Part shown: one piece after another, positions 42,615-51,124 of the stretch
How positions within the stretch are numbered: the stretch's first letter is position 1
Layout: every line of letters begins with the position of its first letter
Assembly: GCF_018449695.1 (NCBI RefSeq)
Contig: NZ_JAAVUY010000014.1
Location: forward strand, 124,001-188,000
Length of the DNA stretch: 64,000 bases
Reading direction: 5' to 3'
DNA from: Bradyrhizobium sp. dw_411
Lineage (GTDB): Bacteria; Pseudomonadota; Alphaproteobacteria; Rhizobiales; Xanthobacteraceae
Made by a program: the position numbers and the translations under genes
Notes under the pieces: generated by a model
What the model was told of the DNA's origin: nothing
Seen by the model: the letters and a program-made list of their open reading frames with translations, nothing else
The model's database searches: none

Positions 42615-43589
42615 ATGATCGGCAGACGGGCCTTGCTTCGGTCGGCAGCCCTTGCGCTGCTCGGCGCAGGCTGGACGGCCCGGGCGCGCGCGGAATCATA
42701 CCCGTCCCGCCCGGTGCGATGGGTGGTGCCCTACACCGCGGGCGGCGCCACCGATGTGCTGTCGCGGCTGATCTGCCAACGCCTGTCGGAGCGGCTCGGC
42801 CAGGCCTTCTTTGTCGAGAACAAACCGGGCGCAGGCAGCAATATCGGCACCCAGGCCGTGATCAATTCGCCGCCGGACGGCTACACTCTGCTGCTGACCA
42901 GCACCGCCAACGCCATCAATGCGTCGTTCGATCCCTCGCTGCCCTATGATTTCGCGGCGGGGATTGCGCCGGTCGCGGGTGTCGCGCGCATTCCGCTGGT
43001 GCTGGTGGTCAATAATGATCTCCCGGTCCGCAATGTCGCGGACTTTATCGCCCACGCCAAAGCCAATCCGGGCAAAATGAGCATCGCCTCCTCCGGCATC
43101 GGAACTTCGTTGCATCTTTCCGGCGAGCTGTTCAAGGCGATGGCCGGCATTCAATTCATTCACATCCCCTATCGCGGGTCGGCGCCGGGCTTGTCCGATG
43201 TAATGGCCGGCCAGATCCAGGGCATGTTCGACAACGTCACCTCCTCGTTCGAGCTGGTGCGATCGGGAAAACTGCGCGCGCTCGGCGTCACGACAAAGGA
43301 ACGCTCGGAGACGATGCCGCAGGTGCCGCCTATCGCCGACACGCTGCCGGGATATGAAACTACTTCGTTTTACGGCGTCGGCGCCCCGCACGGCACGCCG
43401 CGGGAAATCGTCGATCTGCTGAATCTGGAAATCAATGACGCCCTTGCCGATCCCACGATCAAACAGCGGCTCGGCGAACTCGGCGCCATTCCTATTCAAG
43501 GCAATGCCGCCCAGTTCGGCGCCATGCTCGACACCGAGACCGAGCGTTGGCGCAAGGTCGTGGAATTGTCGGGGCAGAAGAAGGAGTGA
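42615..43589 (+). CDS. Bug/TctC family tripartite tricarboxylate transporter binding protein
   Basis: A 324-residue periplasmic binding protein. It opens MIGRRALLRSAALALLGAGWTARARA, a twin-arginine-like signal, then YPSRPVRWVVPYTAGGATDVLSRLICQRLSERLGQAFFVENKPGAGSNIG, the unmistakable Bug-family N-terminus, and later PYRGSAPGLSDVMAGQIQGMFDN. Bug proteins bind carboxylates and similar small acids. No TctA/TctB membrane genes are adjacent, so it is one of the many orphan Bug receptors. ATG 42582 upstream is an alternative start. Confidence 0.92.
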   Translation: MIGRRALLRSAALALLGAGWTARARAESYPSRPVRWVVPYTAGGATDVLSRLICQRLSERLGQAFFVENKPGAGSNIGTQAVINSPPDGYTLLLTSTANAINASFDPSLPYDFAAGIAPVAGVARIPLVLVVNNDLPVRNVADFIAHAKANPGKMSIASSGIGTSLHLSGELFKAMAGIQFIHIPYRGSAPGLSDVMAGQIQGMFDNVTSSFELVRSGKLRALGVTTKERSETMPQVPPIADTLPGYETTSFYGVGAPHGTPREIVDLLNLEINDALADPTIKQRLGELGAIPIQGNAAQFGAMLDTETERWRKVVELSGQKKE

Positions 43590-43598
43590 GTTGACATA

Positions 43599-45188
43599 TT
43601 AATGAGCGGCCACCGGCTTGCCGCTTCGCTTGACCGACCGCAAAGACAGGGCCAGCGGCACCATCACGACCGCGACCACCGCAAGCGCGACGAACACATC
43701 GATATAAGCCAGGATCATCGCCTGGGTTTGGACCAGCTGGCCGATAAAGGCCATGCTGGTGCCGCCAGCATTGCCGGTCGACATGTGCGATTTGAAGTAG
43801 GCCTGAACGTGATTGAGCGTATCGGCATAAAACGGATTCCAGGAGCCGACGTGCTCAACCAGGCGGCTCTGGTGAAATTGTTCGCGCCGGGCGAGCACGG
43901 TCTGCGCCAGCGACACTCCCATCGAGCCGCCGAAATTCCGCGCCAGATTGATCAGCGCGGACGCCTGATCGGTCTTATCAGGCGGGATGCCGTCATAGGA
44001 CGCCGTGGTGATCGGAATGAAGATCAAGGGAAGTCCGATGCCAAGATAGATACGCGACCACGCAAAGAACCAGAAATCGGCGTCCGCTGTCATTCGGAAC
44101 AAATCGACCATCGCGAAGGCCGCAATGGCGGCGCCGACGCTGATCAGATAGCGCGGCTGCACGAAGCCCAGCCGCCCCACGACAACCATCATGACCATCG
44201 TCACCGCACCACCCGGTGAGATCGCCAGCCCCGCGAGCGTGGCCGTATAATTGTACTGATCCTGCAGCAATTGCGGCAGCGCTTGCGTCGTGGCGATCAG
44301 CAACGCGCCGGTCGCGAGCATGATGACGAAACAAGTCCCGAACTGGCGGCCCGCCAGCATCCGCAAATCGATCAGCGGCTGTTCGCGATTAAGCTCCCAC
44401 GGGATAAACAAAAGAAACGCCGTCGCCGAGATCGCGGCGAAGGTGAGGATGAAACTGGAGGAGAACCAGTCGTCGATCTGGCCGCGATCGAGCACGACTT
44501 CCAGCGCGCCGAGGAACATCGCCACCAGGACGAATCCCACAATGTCGAAATTCGGACCCTTGGCCCACAGCTTCGCGCGTTCCTTTTGCTGCTGCGCGGA
44601 AGTCGGAATGATGAAGTAGATCAGGACCAGCGAGATCAGGCCGACCGGCACGTTGATCAGAAAACACCAGTGCCAGGAGACGTTATCGCTCAACCATCCG
44701 CCGAGCGTCGGCCCAACCACGGGCGCCACGACCACCGCGATCCCGTAAAGCGCGAAGCCCTGGTTGCGTTTCGCCGGCGGAAAGGCGGCGGCCAGAATGG
44801 ATTGCGCGACCGGAGTCATGCCGCCGCCGGCCAATCCCTGCATGATGCGAAAAACCAGCAACGCCTGCAGATTCCAGGCGAAACCACACAGCAGCGAGCT
44901 GACGGTGAACAAGGCGATACAGACAAGAAAGAAGTTCTTGCGGCCGAACATCTTTGCGATCCAGCCGCTGGCGCACAGCACGATCGAATTGGCGACGAGA
45001 TAGGTGGTGATGACCCAGGACGCCTCGTCGCTAGAGACCGCAAGGCCGCCGGAAATATAACGCAGCGCGACGTTCGCAATCGTGGTGTCGAGCACCTCCA
45101 TGAAGGTCGCAACCGAAACCAGGATCGCGATCAACCACGGATTGGCGTCGCCATATTCGGATTGGTTGGCGGCGGCTGCATCTGACAT
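43599..45188 (-). CDS. emrB: DHA2 family MFS multidrug efflux transporter (EmrB-like)
   Basis: A 529-residue drug:H+ antiporter with 14 predicted helices. It shows FMEVLDTTIANVALRYISGGLAVSSDEASWVITTYLVANSIVLCASGW (motif D1 and following), the antiporter motif GPTLGGWLSDNVSWHWCFLINVPVG, and the long loop before the last helix. It pairs with the HlyD-type gene directly upstream, and the two form an EmrAB-TolC-type pump. The start at ATG 45188 leaves 13 bp between the genes. Substrates cannot be predicted. Confidence 0.93.
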   Translation of the reverse strand: MSDAAAANQSEYGDANPWLIAILVSVATFMEVLDTTIANVALRYISGGLAVSSDEASWVITTYLVANSIVLCASGWIAKMFGRKNFFLVCIALFTVSSLLCGFAWNLQALLVFRIMQGLAGGGMTPVAQSILAAAFPPAKRNQGFALYGIAVVVAPVVGPTLGGWLSDNVSWHWCFLINVPVGLISLVLIYFIIPTSAQQQKERAKLWAKGPNFDIVGFVLVAMFLGALEVVLDRGQIDDWFSSSFILTFAAISATAFLLFIPWELNREQPLIDLRMLAGRQFGTCFVIMLATGALLIATTQALPQLLQDQYNYTATLAGLAISPGGAVTMVMMVVVGRLGFVQPRYLISVGAAIAAFAMVDLFRMTADADFWFFAWSRIYLGIGLPLIFIPITTASYDGIPPDKTDQASALINLARNFGGSMGVSLAQTVLARREQFHQSRLVEHVGSWNPFYADTLNHVQAYFKSHMSTGNAGGTSMAFIGQLVQTQAMILAYIDVFVALAVVAVVMVPLALSLRSVKRSGKPVAAH

Positions 45189-45201
45189 CCGAACGTTCCG
45201 C

Positions 45202-46440
45202 TCACGGCCGCACGGTGACGGAAGGCACCACGGACATGCCGGGACCGAGTTCGATCTCGGGACGCGCATCGAACGTGATCTTGACCGGAACGCGCTGCAC
45301 CACCTTCACATAATTTCCGGTCGCATTTTCAGCCGGCAACAGACTGAACGCGGTCCCGCTGCCGGCCTGAACGCCGTCGACATGCCCGGGAAACGACTGC
45401 CCGAAGGCGTCGATGCTGATGGTGACCGGTTGCCCGACGCGCATGTCGGCCAGTTGGGATTCCTTGAAATTGGCAGTCACCCAGACGTCGAACGGCACCA
45501 CCACCATGATGGCTTGCGCCGGCGCGGCCAGCGCGCCGACCGCCGCGGTCAGCTTGGCGACGCGCCCGTCCACCGTCGCGCGCAATTCCGTGCGTCCGAG
45601 ATTGGCATCGGCCTGATCCTTTTGCGCCTTGCTCTGATCGAGTTGCGCCGCCGCTACTCCCTTTTGAGCCTCCAACACGTCGATCTGCCGTTCCGCCGCG
45701 ATCTTGGCCGCGGAGGCCGCGGCGAGCCCCGCCTGCTTGCTGAGCAAGTCCGATGAGGCCTGCTGCGCGCGCTGCACGGTGCCGGCGCCGGTATTGACGA
45801 GATCCTGATAGCGCTTGTTTTCGTCCTGCGAGAAATTGAGCGCGGCCTGGGCTTCAACCTCCTGCTTGTTGGCTTGTTCGATCTGCGACCGCTGCACGGC
45901 GATCTGCGCGTCAATATTTTTCATCGTCGCTTCGGACTGCCGGATCTGCGCGGCGGCCTGATCGACCGAGGCTTGATAGTCGCGCGGATCGATTTTCGCC
46001 AGGAGATCGCCCGATTTCACGGGCTGGTTGTCGGTGACATTGACTTGCACGATGTTGCCGGTGACCTGCGGGCTGATCAGCACGGGGCGGCCATCGATGA
46101 AGGCATCGTCGGTGCTTTCAAAGTGGCGCGCATGGAAATACCAGAGCGTGCCGGCGACCACGCCGGCAACGATCAAGCCGAGGCACACGATCATCGCGAT
46201 GGGATGCTTTTTAATCGCGCCGGAAAATCCGCTCGGCCCGTGCTCTTTCGGTTCTGAGTCGGCCTGTTTGGGATTCTTGTCCGGATTTTCGTCCGGATTT
46301 TTGCGGCCGGTGTCGCGCTGCTCGCCCTTTGCGCTGACGTCGATTCTGTCGCGAACCGGCGGCTCTTCGGGATGGCGCCGGTTGTCGCCCTCGGAACGCG
46401 GATCGACAGCACGGATGTCGCGGGCATCAGCGGAACTCAT
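45202..46440 (-). CDS. emrA: HlyD/EmrA family membrane fusion protein
   Basis: A 412-residue periplasmic adaptor: single membrane anchor (HPIAMIVCLGLIVAGVVAGTLWYFHA, about residues 80-105), lipoyl half-motifs (FIDGRPVLISPQVTGNIVQVNVTDNQPVKSGDLLAKID and RTELRATVDGRVAKLTAAVG), a coiled-coil hairpin between them, and a beta-barrel domain. The roughly 78-residue N-terminal cytoplasmic stretch (rich in D, E, K, R, N and P) is unusually long for EmrA. GAGG precedes ATG 46440. It is the first gene of the emrAB pair. Confidence 0.92.
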   Translation of the reverse strand: MSSADARDIRAVDPRSEGDNRRHPEEPPVRDRIDVSAKGEQRDTGRKNPDENPDKNPKQADSEPKEHGPSGFSGAIKKHPIAMIVCLGLIVAGVVAGTLWYFHARHFESTDDAFIDGRPVLISPQVTGNIVQVNVTDNQPVKSGDLLAKIDPRDYQASVDQAAAQIRQSEATMKNIDAQIAVQRSQIEQANKQEVEAQAALNFSQDENKRYQDLVNTGAGTVQRAQQASSDLLSKQAGLAAASAAKIAAERQIDVLEAQKGVAAAQLDQSKAQKDQADANLGRTELRATVDGRVAKLTAAVGALAAPAQAIMVVVPFDVWVTANFKESQLADMRVGQPVTISIDAFGQSFPGHVDGVQAGSGTAFSLLPAENATGNYVKVVQRVPVKITFDARPEIELGPGMSVVPSVTVRP

Positions 46441-46564
46441 AAAGCCTCGCAATTCATTCAACAAAGCAGAAAATGGAACTCCAGGGAGATGAACGGCGCA
46501 GTGCAGCAAGGGTTCCGTGCTGGAACGGCGTATCTGGGGTGCAGGGCCTGACCCAGTCCCCCCC

Positions 46565-46678
46565 CGTCATTGCGAGCCAACGGGTCGCGCGAATGCGCGC
46601 CCGATGACAGGCTCAGCGAAGCAATCCATTTCGCCGCGCAAAGAAAGAGTGGATTGCTTCGCTACGCTCGCAATGACG
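46565..46678. repeat. palindromic intergenic repeat
   Basis: CGTCATTGCGAGC and GCTCGCAATGACG are exact terminal inverted repeats, and GAAGCAATCCA and TGGATTGCTTC pair inside. It is a REP-like 114-bp element of a type very common in alphaproteobacteria. Confidence 0.88.
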
Positions 46679-46699
46679 TGAGAGATCGAGACACACCCT

Positions 46700-47120
46700 C
46701 GCGTTCTCGCGGCGCAATGCGCCCGAAGTTCTGCTGAAAATTCTCGCTCCTCCAAACAGAGGGCGCAGGGAAAGCCGGGTGTCCGATGCACCCGCAGCCG
46801 CGCGTGTAGTATAGGTAGCACGCGCGTTAGTCACCACGAGTTCACCGGCAACATCCGGCTTTCCCCGCGCAATGGTTTTAACGGCTTATTTCGTGCTCTC
46901 CCCGGTGACCGGGCTCTTTTGCCACCGTCGCCCCTGAGAAGCTTGCTTCTCAAGAACTTGACACCAGCGTCGGGGTGTCAGGACCACACGACTTCGCCGT
47001 CCGCTTCAGTACCGTTCGCCCGCACACTTTCGTGTACCGACACCGTCGCGTCCACCGCATCCCGCACCCGACGTCCGTGACGACCGCGAAGCGCCCCTCT
47101 TGTGAGCGCGGGATGGCGCG
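46700..47120. repeat. structured non-coding block, likely multicopy element
   Basis: This block of about 420 bases has no coding potential but several exact stems: GAGAAGC/GCTTCTC (46936-46951), TGACACC/GGTGTCA (46959-46980), a CCCGGTGACCGGG palindrome near 46908, ACAC/GTGT around 47025, and ATCCCGC/GCGGGAT bracketing 47060-47115. I recall similar sequence in intergenic regions of other Bradyrhizobium-like genomes, but could not check copy number. It could be a multicopy repeat or an RNA gene. Confidence 0.4.
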
Positions 47121-47306
47121 GGTTCTACAAATGTTTTGATCGGCGTGAGAAACGAATTATTTTTGCGAAGAGGACTGGACGACCCAAATCAAGTTGAATT
47201 CGCTGAGCAAATTAAGTTTTGCGTGAAATCGAATTTCAGGCCTGCGGGCGGCATTTGCATAGCAATCGCTGCGGCTGATTTGTCTGCTCGGGCAAATCAG
47301 AAAGAC

Positions 47307-47399
47307 CGTAGGATGGGTTGAGCAACTTGCGATACCCATCCTTTGTAGCGCAATGACGCGAGGATGTGATGGGTATCGCTGCGCTCAACCCATCCTACG
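47307..47399. repeat. CGTAGGATGGGTTGAGC palindrome, copy A
   Basis: The ends CGTAGGATGGGTTGAGC and GCTCAACCCATCCTACG are exact 17-bp inverted repeats. Inner GATACCCATC and GATGGGTATC also pair. Related copies lie at 47856, 49898 (half) and 53735. Confidence 0.88.
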
Positions 47400-47406
47400 A
47401 CCGATC

Positions 47407-47802
47407 CTACACCTCCCCCGGCCCCCACTCCGGGCTATAACCGCCCAGTGCCGGGTGATACATCTCGTCGCCGCTGTGCTGGGTGAACTCGACGTTGAGC
47501 CGGTCTTCGCGCAGACCGAGACTCTCGATGCAGTGGGCGCAGAGCGCTTTCGCGACTTCCATGCGCAGCTCCGCGGATCTGCCGCGCCGGATATCCAGCA
47601 TCAGGACGGATACCGGCACTGGATCGGCGCCGGCCTCGGCGATCCGCCACACGCCGCCGTCGCCCAGTTCACGGATCGCGACGCTGATCCGCCGGATATC
47701 GACGGACATCAGCCTGGCATAGGTTTCGCTCATTTTTGCGGCGAGAAGCTGCTTGTCGGCGGCGGGATAGTGCCCGTTCACATCGAGCTGAAGATAGGGC
47801 AT
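47407..47802 (-). CDS. tautomerase superfamily protein
   Basis: The 131-residue product begins MPYLQLDVNGHYPAADKQLLAAKMSETYARLM. Removal of Met exposes Pro1, the catalytic base of the tautomerase/4-oxalocrotonate tautomerase superfamily. The double length and later segment VPVSVLMLDIRRGRSAELRMEVAKALCAHCIESLG fit the two-motif (CHMI/MIF-like) members. ATG 47802 is chosen because GGAG lies before it and because it puts Pro second; the ATG at 47814 would bury the proline. Substrate unknown. It is flanked by two copies of one palindromic repeat. Confidence 0.83.
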   Translation of the reverse strand: MPYLQLDVNGHYPAADKQLLAAKMSETYARLMSVDIRRISVAIRELGDGGVWRIAEAGADPVPVSVLMLDIRRGRSAELRMEVAKALCAHCIESLGLREDRLNVEFTQHSGDEMYHPALGGYSPEWGPGEV

Positions 47803-47855
47803 GCGAAGCTCCAATGATTGAGACGATGCGGGAGGGACTGGGTGTGAGGACGAGC

Positions 47856-47947
47856 CGTAGGATGGGTTGAGCCCTTGCGAAACCCATCACCTTAGCGCCC
47901 GGTGCGGCACCGATGTGATGGGTATCGCTGCGCTCCACCCATCCTAC
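47856..47947. repeat. CGTAGGATGGGTTGAGC palindrome, copy B
   Basis: It starts CGTAGGATGGGTTGAGC and ends CTCCACCCATCCTAC, with GAAACCCATC and GATGGGTATC inside. Same family as 47307-47399, with a few changes in the right arm. Confidence 0.85.
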
Positions 47948-47976
47948 AAGCTTCCATCCTACGGGCTAGCCGAAGA

Positions 47977-48792
47977 TCACGCCGCGGAGGTTTGCGCGAG
48001 CCCGTAACGCTTCGACGGCGTCGTGCCGCCTAGTAGCGACGACATCGCGCGACGCGCAGCTTCGTAGTCGTCCCAGACCTTGCCGTCCTGCAGCACGGGG
48101 ATCGTGACCAGTTCGCCCTGGTCCAAACCGGCCAATGCGGCATCGACCACATTTTCCGGAGTCATGACGATGTGCTGCGGAAGCTCGCTGACCGGCTTGC
48201 CTGACAGTGCCCAGAATTCCGTCGCCGTCGCCGCGGGGAGAACGGCCTGGATGCGCAGGCCCTTCGGCGCCAGTTCGTGCTGCAGGGATTGGCTGAGCGC
48301 CGTCACGAAAGCCTTGCTGGCCCCATAGACGCCGTTCAGCATTTCAGGCGCGATGCCGACGACCGAGGAGATATTGACGATCGTCCCGGCGCCGCGTGAC
48401 ACGAAAGCCGGCGCCGCCGCGTAGGTCAGGCGGGTCAACGCCGCGATATTGACGGATATCAGCTCGTCCATCTTGTTCACATCGGTATCGAGCAACGGCT
48501 TGATCGCGCCGATGCCGGCGTTGTTGACGAGCATGGTGATGCTGGCGTCTTCGCGCAGGATTTTTTCGACCCTGGCGAGGTCGGCCCTCGCGTTCAGATC
48601 GGCTGGAACGACCTCGATGCTGCGGCCGGTCGCGCTCGTCAGTTTTTTGGCCAGCGCGTTGAGGCGTTCCTGATTGCGGGCCACAAGGATGAGGTCGTAG
48701 CCGCGGCGGGCGAGCCTGTCGGCATAGACAGCGCCAATGCCCGACGATGAACCTGTGATGAGGGCGGTGCCCTTGTTTTGCGTGTTAGCCAT
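47977..48792 (-). CDS. short-chain dehydrogenase/reductase
   Basis: The 271-residue classical SDR has the cofactor motif TGSSSGIG (residues 13-20), NNAG (90-93), and the catalytic Ser142-Tyr156-Lys160 (NISSVVG, YGASK). It looks like the DltE-type oxidoreductases rather than FabG. GGAAGG precedes ATG 48792. It diverges from a GlxA-type regulator gene 135 bp away and is its likely target. The regulator's ligand and the SDR substrate are unknown. Confidence 0.9.
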   Translation of the reverse strand: MANTQNKGTALITGSSSGIGAVYADRLARRGYDLILVARNQERLNALAKKLTSATGRSIEVVPADLNARADLARVEKILREDASITMLVNNAGIGAIKPLLDTDVNKMDELISVNIAALTRLTYAAAPAFVSRGAGTIVNISSVVGIAPEMLNGVYGASKAFVTALSQSLQHELAPKGLRIQAVLPAATATEFWALSGKPVSELPQHIVMTPENVVDAALAGLDQGELVTIPVLQDGKVWDDYEAARRAMSSLLGGTTPSKRYGLAQTSAA

Positions 48793-48927
48793 TTGCTTTC
48801 CTTCCACTGTGTTGTGCCGGGCCGTTGGGCGCGGCTGATGGCTGGAAATGTAGCCGGGGTGGCGCATGGCCGAAATGTCGTATATATTACTTTTTCAGGA
48901 CATCGCCTTATCCGAAAGGAAAGCAAC

Positions 48928-49884
48928 ATGCAGCGCATCGGGTTCGTGGTTTTTGACGGTTTTCAATCCATGAGTTTTGCGGCGCTTTCGGTGTTCGAAT
49001 ACGCCAATTTCCTGAAGGAGAAACCGCTTTACGAGATGCATTTCCTCTCGGAAAAAGGCGGGCTGGTGCGCTCATCGACGGGCATGGTGGTCGACTCCAA
49101 GCCGTTCGGCAACGCCACCTACGACACCGTAATCGTTGGCGGCGGGACGTCGATTCTGGAAAATCCGCCGGCGGCGTTGCTTGCCTTCATGCGCAAAGCG
49201 CTGAAGCGCTCGCGCCGGGTCGCATCGATCTGCACCGGCGCTTTCATTCTGGCGGAAGCAGGCATTCTCGACGGCAAGCGCGCGACCACCCATTGGTGGC
49301 ATGCACGCGAACTTCAGACGCGGTTTCCAAACGTAAAAATGGAAGAAGATCGCATCTTTATCATCGACGGGAATGTGTGGACGTCCGCGGGCATGACCGC
49401 CGGTATCGACCTGGCGCTGGCCATGGTCGAGAAGGACCTCGGCGCCGAGGTCACCCGCTCGATCGCGCAAAAGCTTGTGATCTATCATCGCCGCGCTGGC
49501 GGCCAGTCCCAGCATTCGGCGTTGCTTGAGCTTGAGCCCAAATCGGATCGCATTCAAACCGCGCTGGCGTTTGCCAAACGAAATCTTCACACCGATCTGT
49601 CCGTGGAGCAATTGGCGGACGCGGCGCATTTAAGCCCCAGACAATTCAGCCGCGCCTTCCGGGCCGAGACCGGACAATCCCCCGCCAAGGCCGTTGAAAA
49701 TCTTCGCCTCGAGGCGGCGCGGCTGATGATGGAACAGACGCGCCATTCGATCGACGAGGTGGCCCAGGAAACCGGCTTTGCGGACCGCAGGCGCATGCGC
49801 CAGGCATTCTTGCGCGTGTTCGGTCAGCCGCCGCAGACGATCAGGCGAAACGCCCGAATGGAAGCGTCAGCGCAGGCGAGTTAG
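48928..49884 (+). CDS. GlxA-type AraC family transcriptional regulator
   Basis: The 318-residue product has a DJ-1/PfpI-like N-terminal domain (MQRIGFVVFDGFQSMSFAALSVFEYAN; VASICTGAFILAEAGILDGKRATTHWWHA) and AraC helix-turn-helix C-terminus (LSVEQLADAAHLSPRQFSRAFRAETGQSPAKAVENLRLEAAR; IDEVAQETGFADRRRMRQAFLRVFGQPP). ATG 48928 has AAAGGAAAG before it. In the divergent gap ATGTC and GACAT half-sites flank AT-rich sequence near 48885-48905 and could be its operator. It is the second GlxA-type regulator here, after 7732-8724. Confidence 0.9.
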   Translation: MQRIGFVVFDGFQSMSFAALSVFEYANFLKEKPLYEMHFLSEKGGLVRSSTGMVVDSKPFGNATYDTVIVGGGTSILENPPAALLAFMRKALKRSRRVASICTGAFILAEAGILDGKRATTHWWHARELQTRFPNVKMEEDRIFIIDGNVWTSAGMTAGIDLALAMVEKDLGAEVTRSIAQKLVIYHRRAGGQSQHSALLELEPKSDRIQTALAFAKRNLHTDLSVEQLADAAHLSPRQFSRAFRAETGQSPAKAVENLRLEAARLMMEQTRHSIDEVAQETGFADRRRMRQAFLRVFGQPPQTIRRNARMEASAQAS

Positions 49885-50294
49885 GGGTGACTCGAACCGC
49901 AGGATGGTTTGAGCACTTGCCAAACCCATCACCGTGCCGCACGTCGCCGCAGCGATAGACGGGCGTGGCGCGCTCGACGTTGCTTCGAGCGTAGAAACCG
50001 CGTGACGCCGGGGCGCTTGAAATTCAGACGACGCCGTACCAGCGTGCGGCTCGAACCGGCCGCCCGCAGTGATTGCGCTACGACCGTTTTCGTTTCCTGA
50101 GAACCGCGTCGAGAGAAGCCGCTTCGCCGAACCGGCTGCATTTTGCAATCTGCGTCCCTTGATCTCATCCCATCGCCATGGTGCGCTAGTGAGATGGAAC
50201 GGCGCATGTCTTGTGCGCAACATTGCAGCAAGAGACCCTCCATATCTGAATATCTTTGTCTCGTCGGCATGCGCCGGCTGGCTGGAATCCGCTT
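49885..50294. other. gene-free stretch with half repeat before an ABC operon
   Basis: About 410 bases without a gene. It begins with a decayed copy of the CGTAGGATGGGTTGAGC repeat (49898-49932, left half only). The remainder shows no clear stems or coding pattern; it must carry the promoter for the ABC genes, but I could not identify the boxes. Confidence 0.5.
49898..49932. repeat. degenerate half copy C of the GATGGGTTGAGC palindrome
   Basis: CGCAGGATGGTTTGAGC, then CAAACCCATCACC, matches the left half of copies A, B and D with point changes. No matching right arm is seen downstream. Confidence 0.6.
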
Positions 50295-51092
50295 GTGTCG
50301 AAAGCCGCTGTTGCAAAGCCCCTGCCATCGATTGTGATCGCGCCGGTGCTGCCCTGGTTGAGTACGTTTGCCGTCATCGCCGTCTGGCAGATCGCGTCGT
50401 CGCTGGGCCTGCTCCAGGAACAGATCCTGCCCGGTCCGGATGCCGTTCTGCGCGCCGCCTGGACTTCCGCCCAGGATGGCACGCTCACCGACGCCGTCGT
50501 TGCCAGCGTCCTGCGCGCCTTGGTCGGCTCTCTGGCCGGTGGCGTCCTTGCAATCGTGATCGGCGTCGCCAGCGGCTTCTCACGGCTCGGCGAGTTCATT
50601 GTCGACAAGCCCATCCAGATGGCCCGCGCCATCCCGTTCACCGCGCTCGTCCCGCTTTTCATCCTGTGGTTCGGGATCGGTGAAGAGCCGAAGATTCTTC
50701 TGGTCTCCTGGGCCGTGTTCGTCCCGCTCTATCTCAGTACGTTCAGCGGTATCCGCAATGTCGATCGCCGGCTCGTCGAAGTCGCGCGCGTCTACAAGCT
50801 GTCGTCGATCGAGATATCCTGGCGCGTGCTGTTGCATGGCGCGCTGCCGTCGGTTCTCGGAGGGCTGCGCTACGCCCTGGGACTCGGCCTTGCCGTTCTC
50901 ATCGTCGCCGAATCCGTCAACGCGAAGAACGGCATCGGCGCGCTGCTGTCTTCGGCCCGCCAGTATGCACAGACCGACGTGGTTTTGCTGTGCATCTCGC
51001 TCTACGCGCTGCTCGGCCTGTTGACCGACATGCTCGTCCGCGTGCTCGAACTCCGCCTGTTGCGATGGCGGAGCGCCTATGTGGCGCAATGA
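50295..51092 (+). CDS. ABC transporter permease (SsuC/TauC-like)
   Basis: The 265-residue permease has about six hydrophobic segments and the cytoplasmic EAA loop EVARVYKLSSIEISWRVLLHGALPSVLGGLRYALG that docks to the ATPase. The family includes importers of sulfonates, taurine, nitrate and pyrimidine precursors. The start is taken at GTG 50295 (MSKAAVAKPLPS), since the TTG at 50256 adds an unlikely leader. The three transporter genes and a class II aldolase run in one direction with minimal gaps. Confidence 0.88.
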   Translation: MSKAAVAKPLPSIVIAPVLPWLSTFAVIAVWQIASSLGLLQEQILPGPDAVLRAAWTSAQDGTLTDAVVASVLRALVGSLAGGVLAIVIGVASGFSRLGEFIVDKPIQMARAIPFTALVPLFILWFGIGEEPKILLVSWAVFVPLYLSTFSGIRNVDRRLVEVARVYKLSSIEISWRVLLHGALPSVLGGLRYALGLGLAVLIVAESVNAKNGIGALLSSARQYAQTDVVLLCISLYALLGLLTDMLVRVLELRLLRWRSAYVAQ

Positions 51093-51124
51093 TTGACACA
51101 TCTCTTACCTGAGGGAATTCTACG

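Larger units (their letters stand above)
46441..47406. other. gene-free, repeat-rich intergenic island
   Basis: There is no credible gene in about 965 bases; the short frames here translate repeats. It contains a palindromic repeat (46565-46678), an unusual structured block (about 46700-47120, separate entry) and a 93-bp palindrome (47307-47399). Confidence 0.7.

Noticed and set aside
46567..46837. Short minus-strand frames with repeat-derived peptide (for example ISHVIASVAKQSTLSL)
   Set aside because: These translate the palindromic repeat at 46565-46678 and its flank, a well-known source of false hypothetical proteins.
47136..47321. A 61-codon plus-strand frame in the repeat island
   Set aside because: No ribosome-binding site, no family resemblance, and its end overlaps a palindromic repeat.
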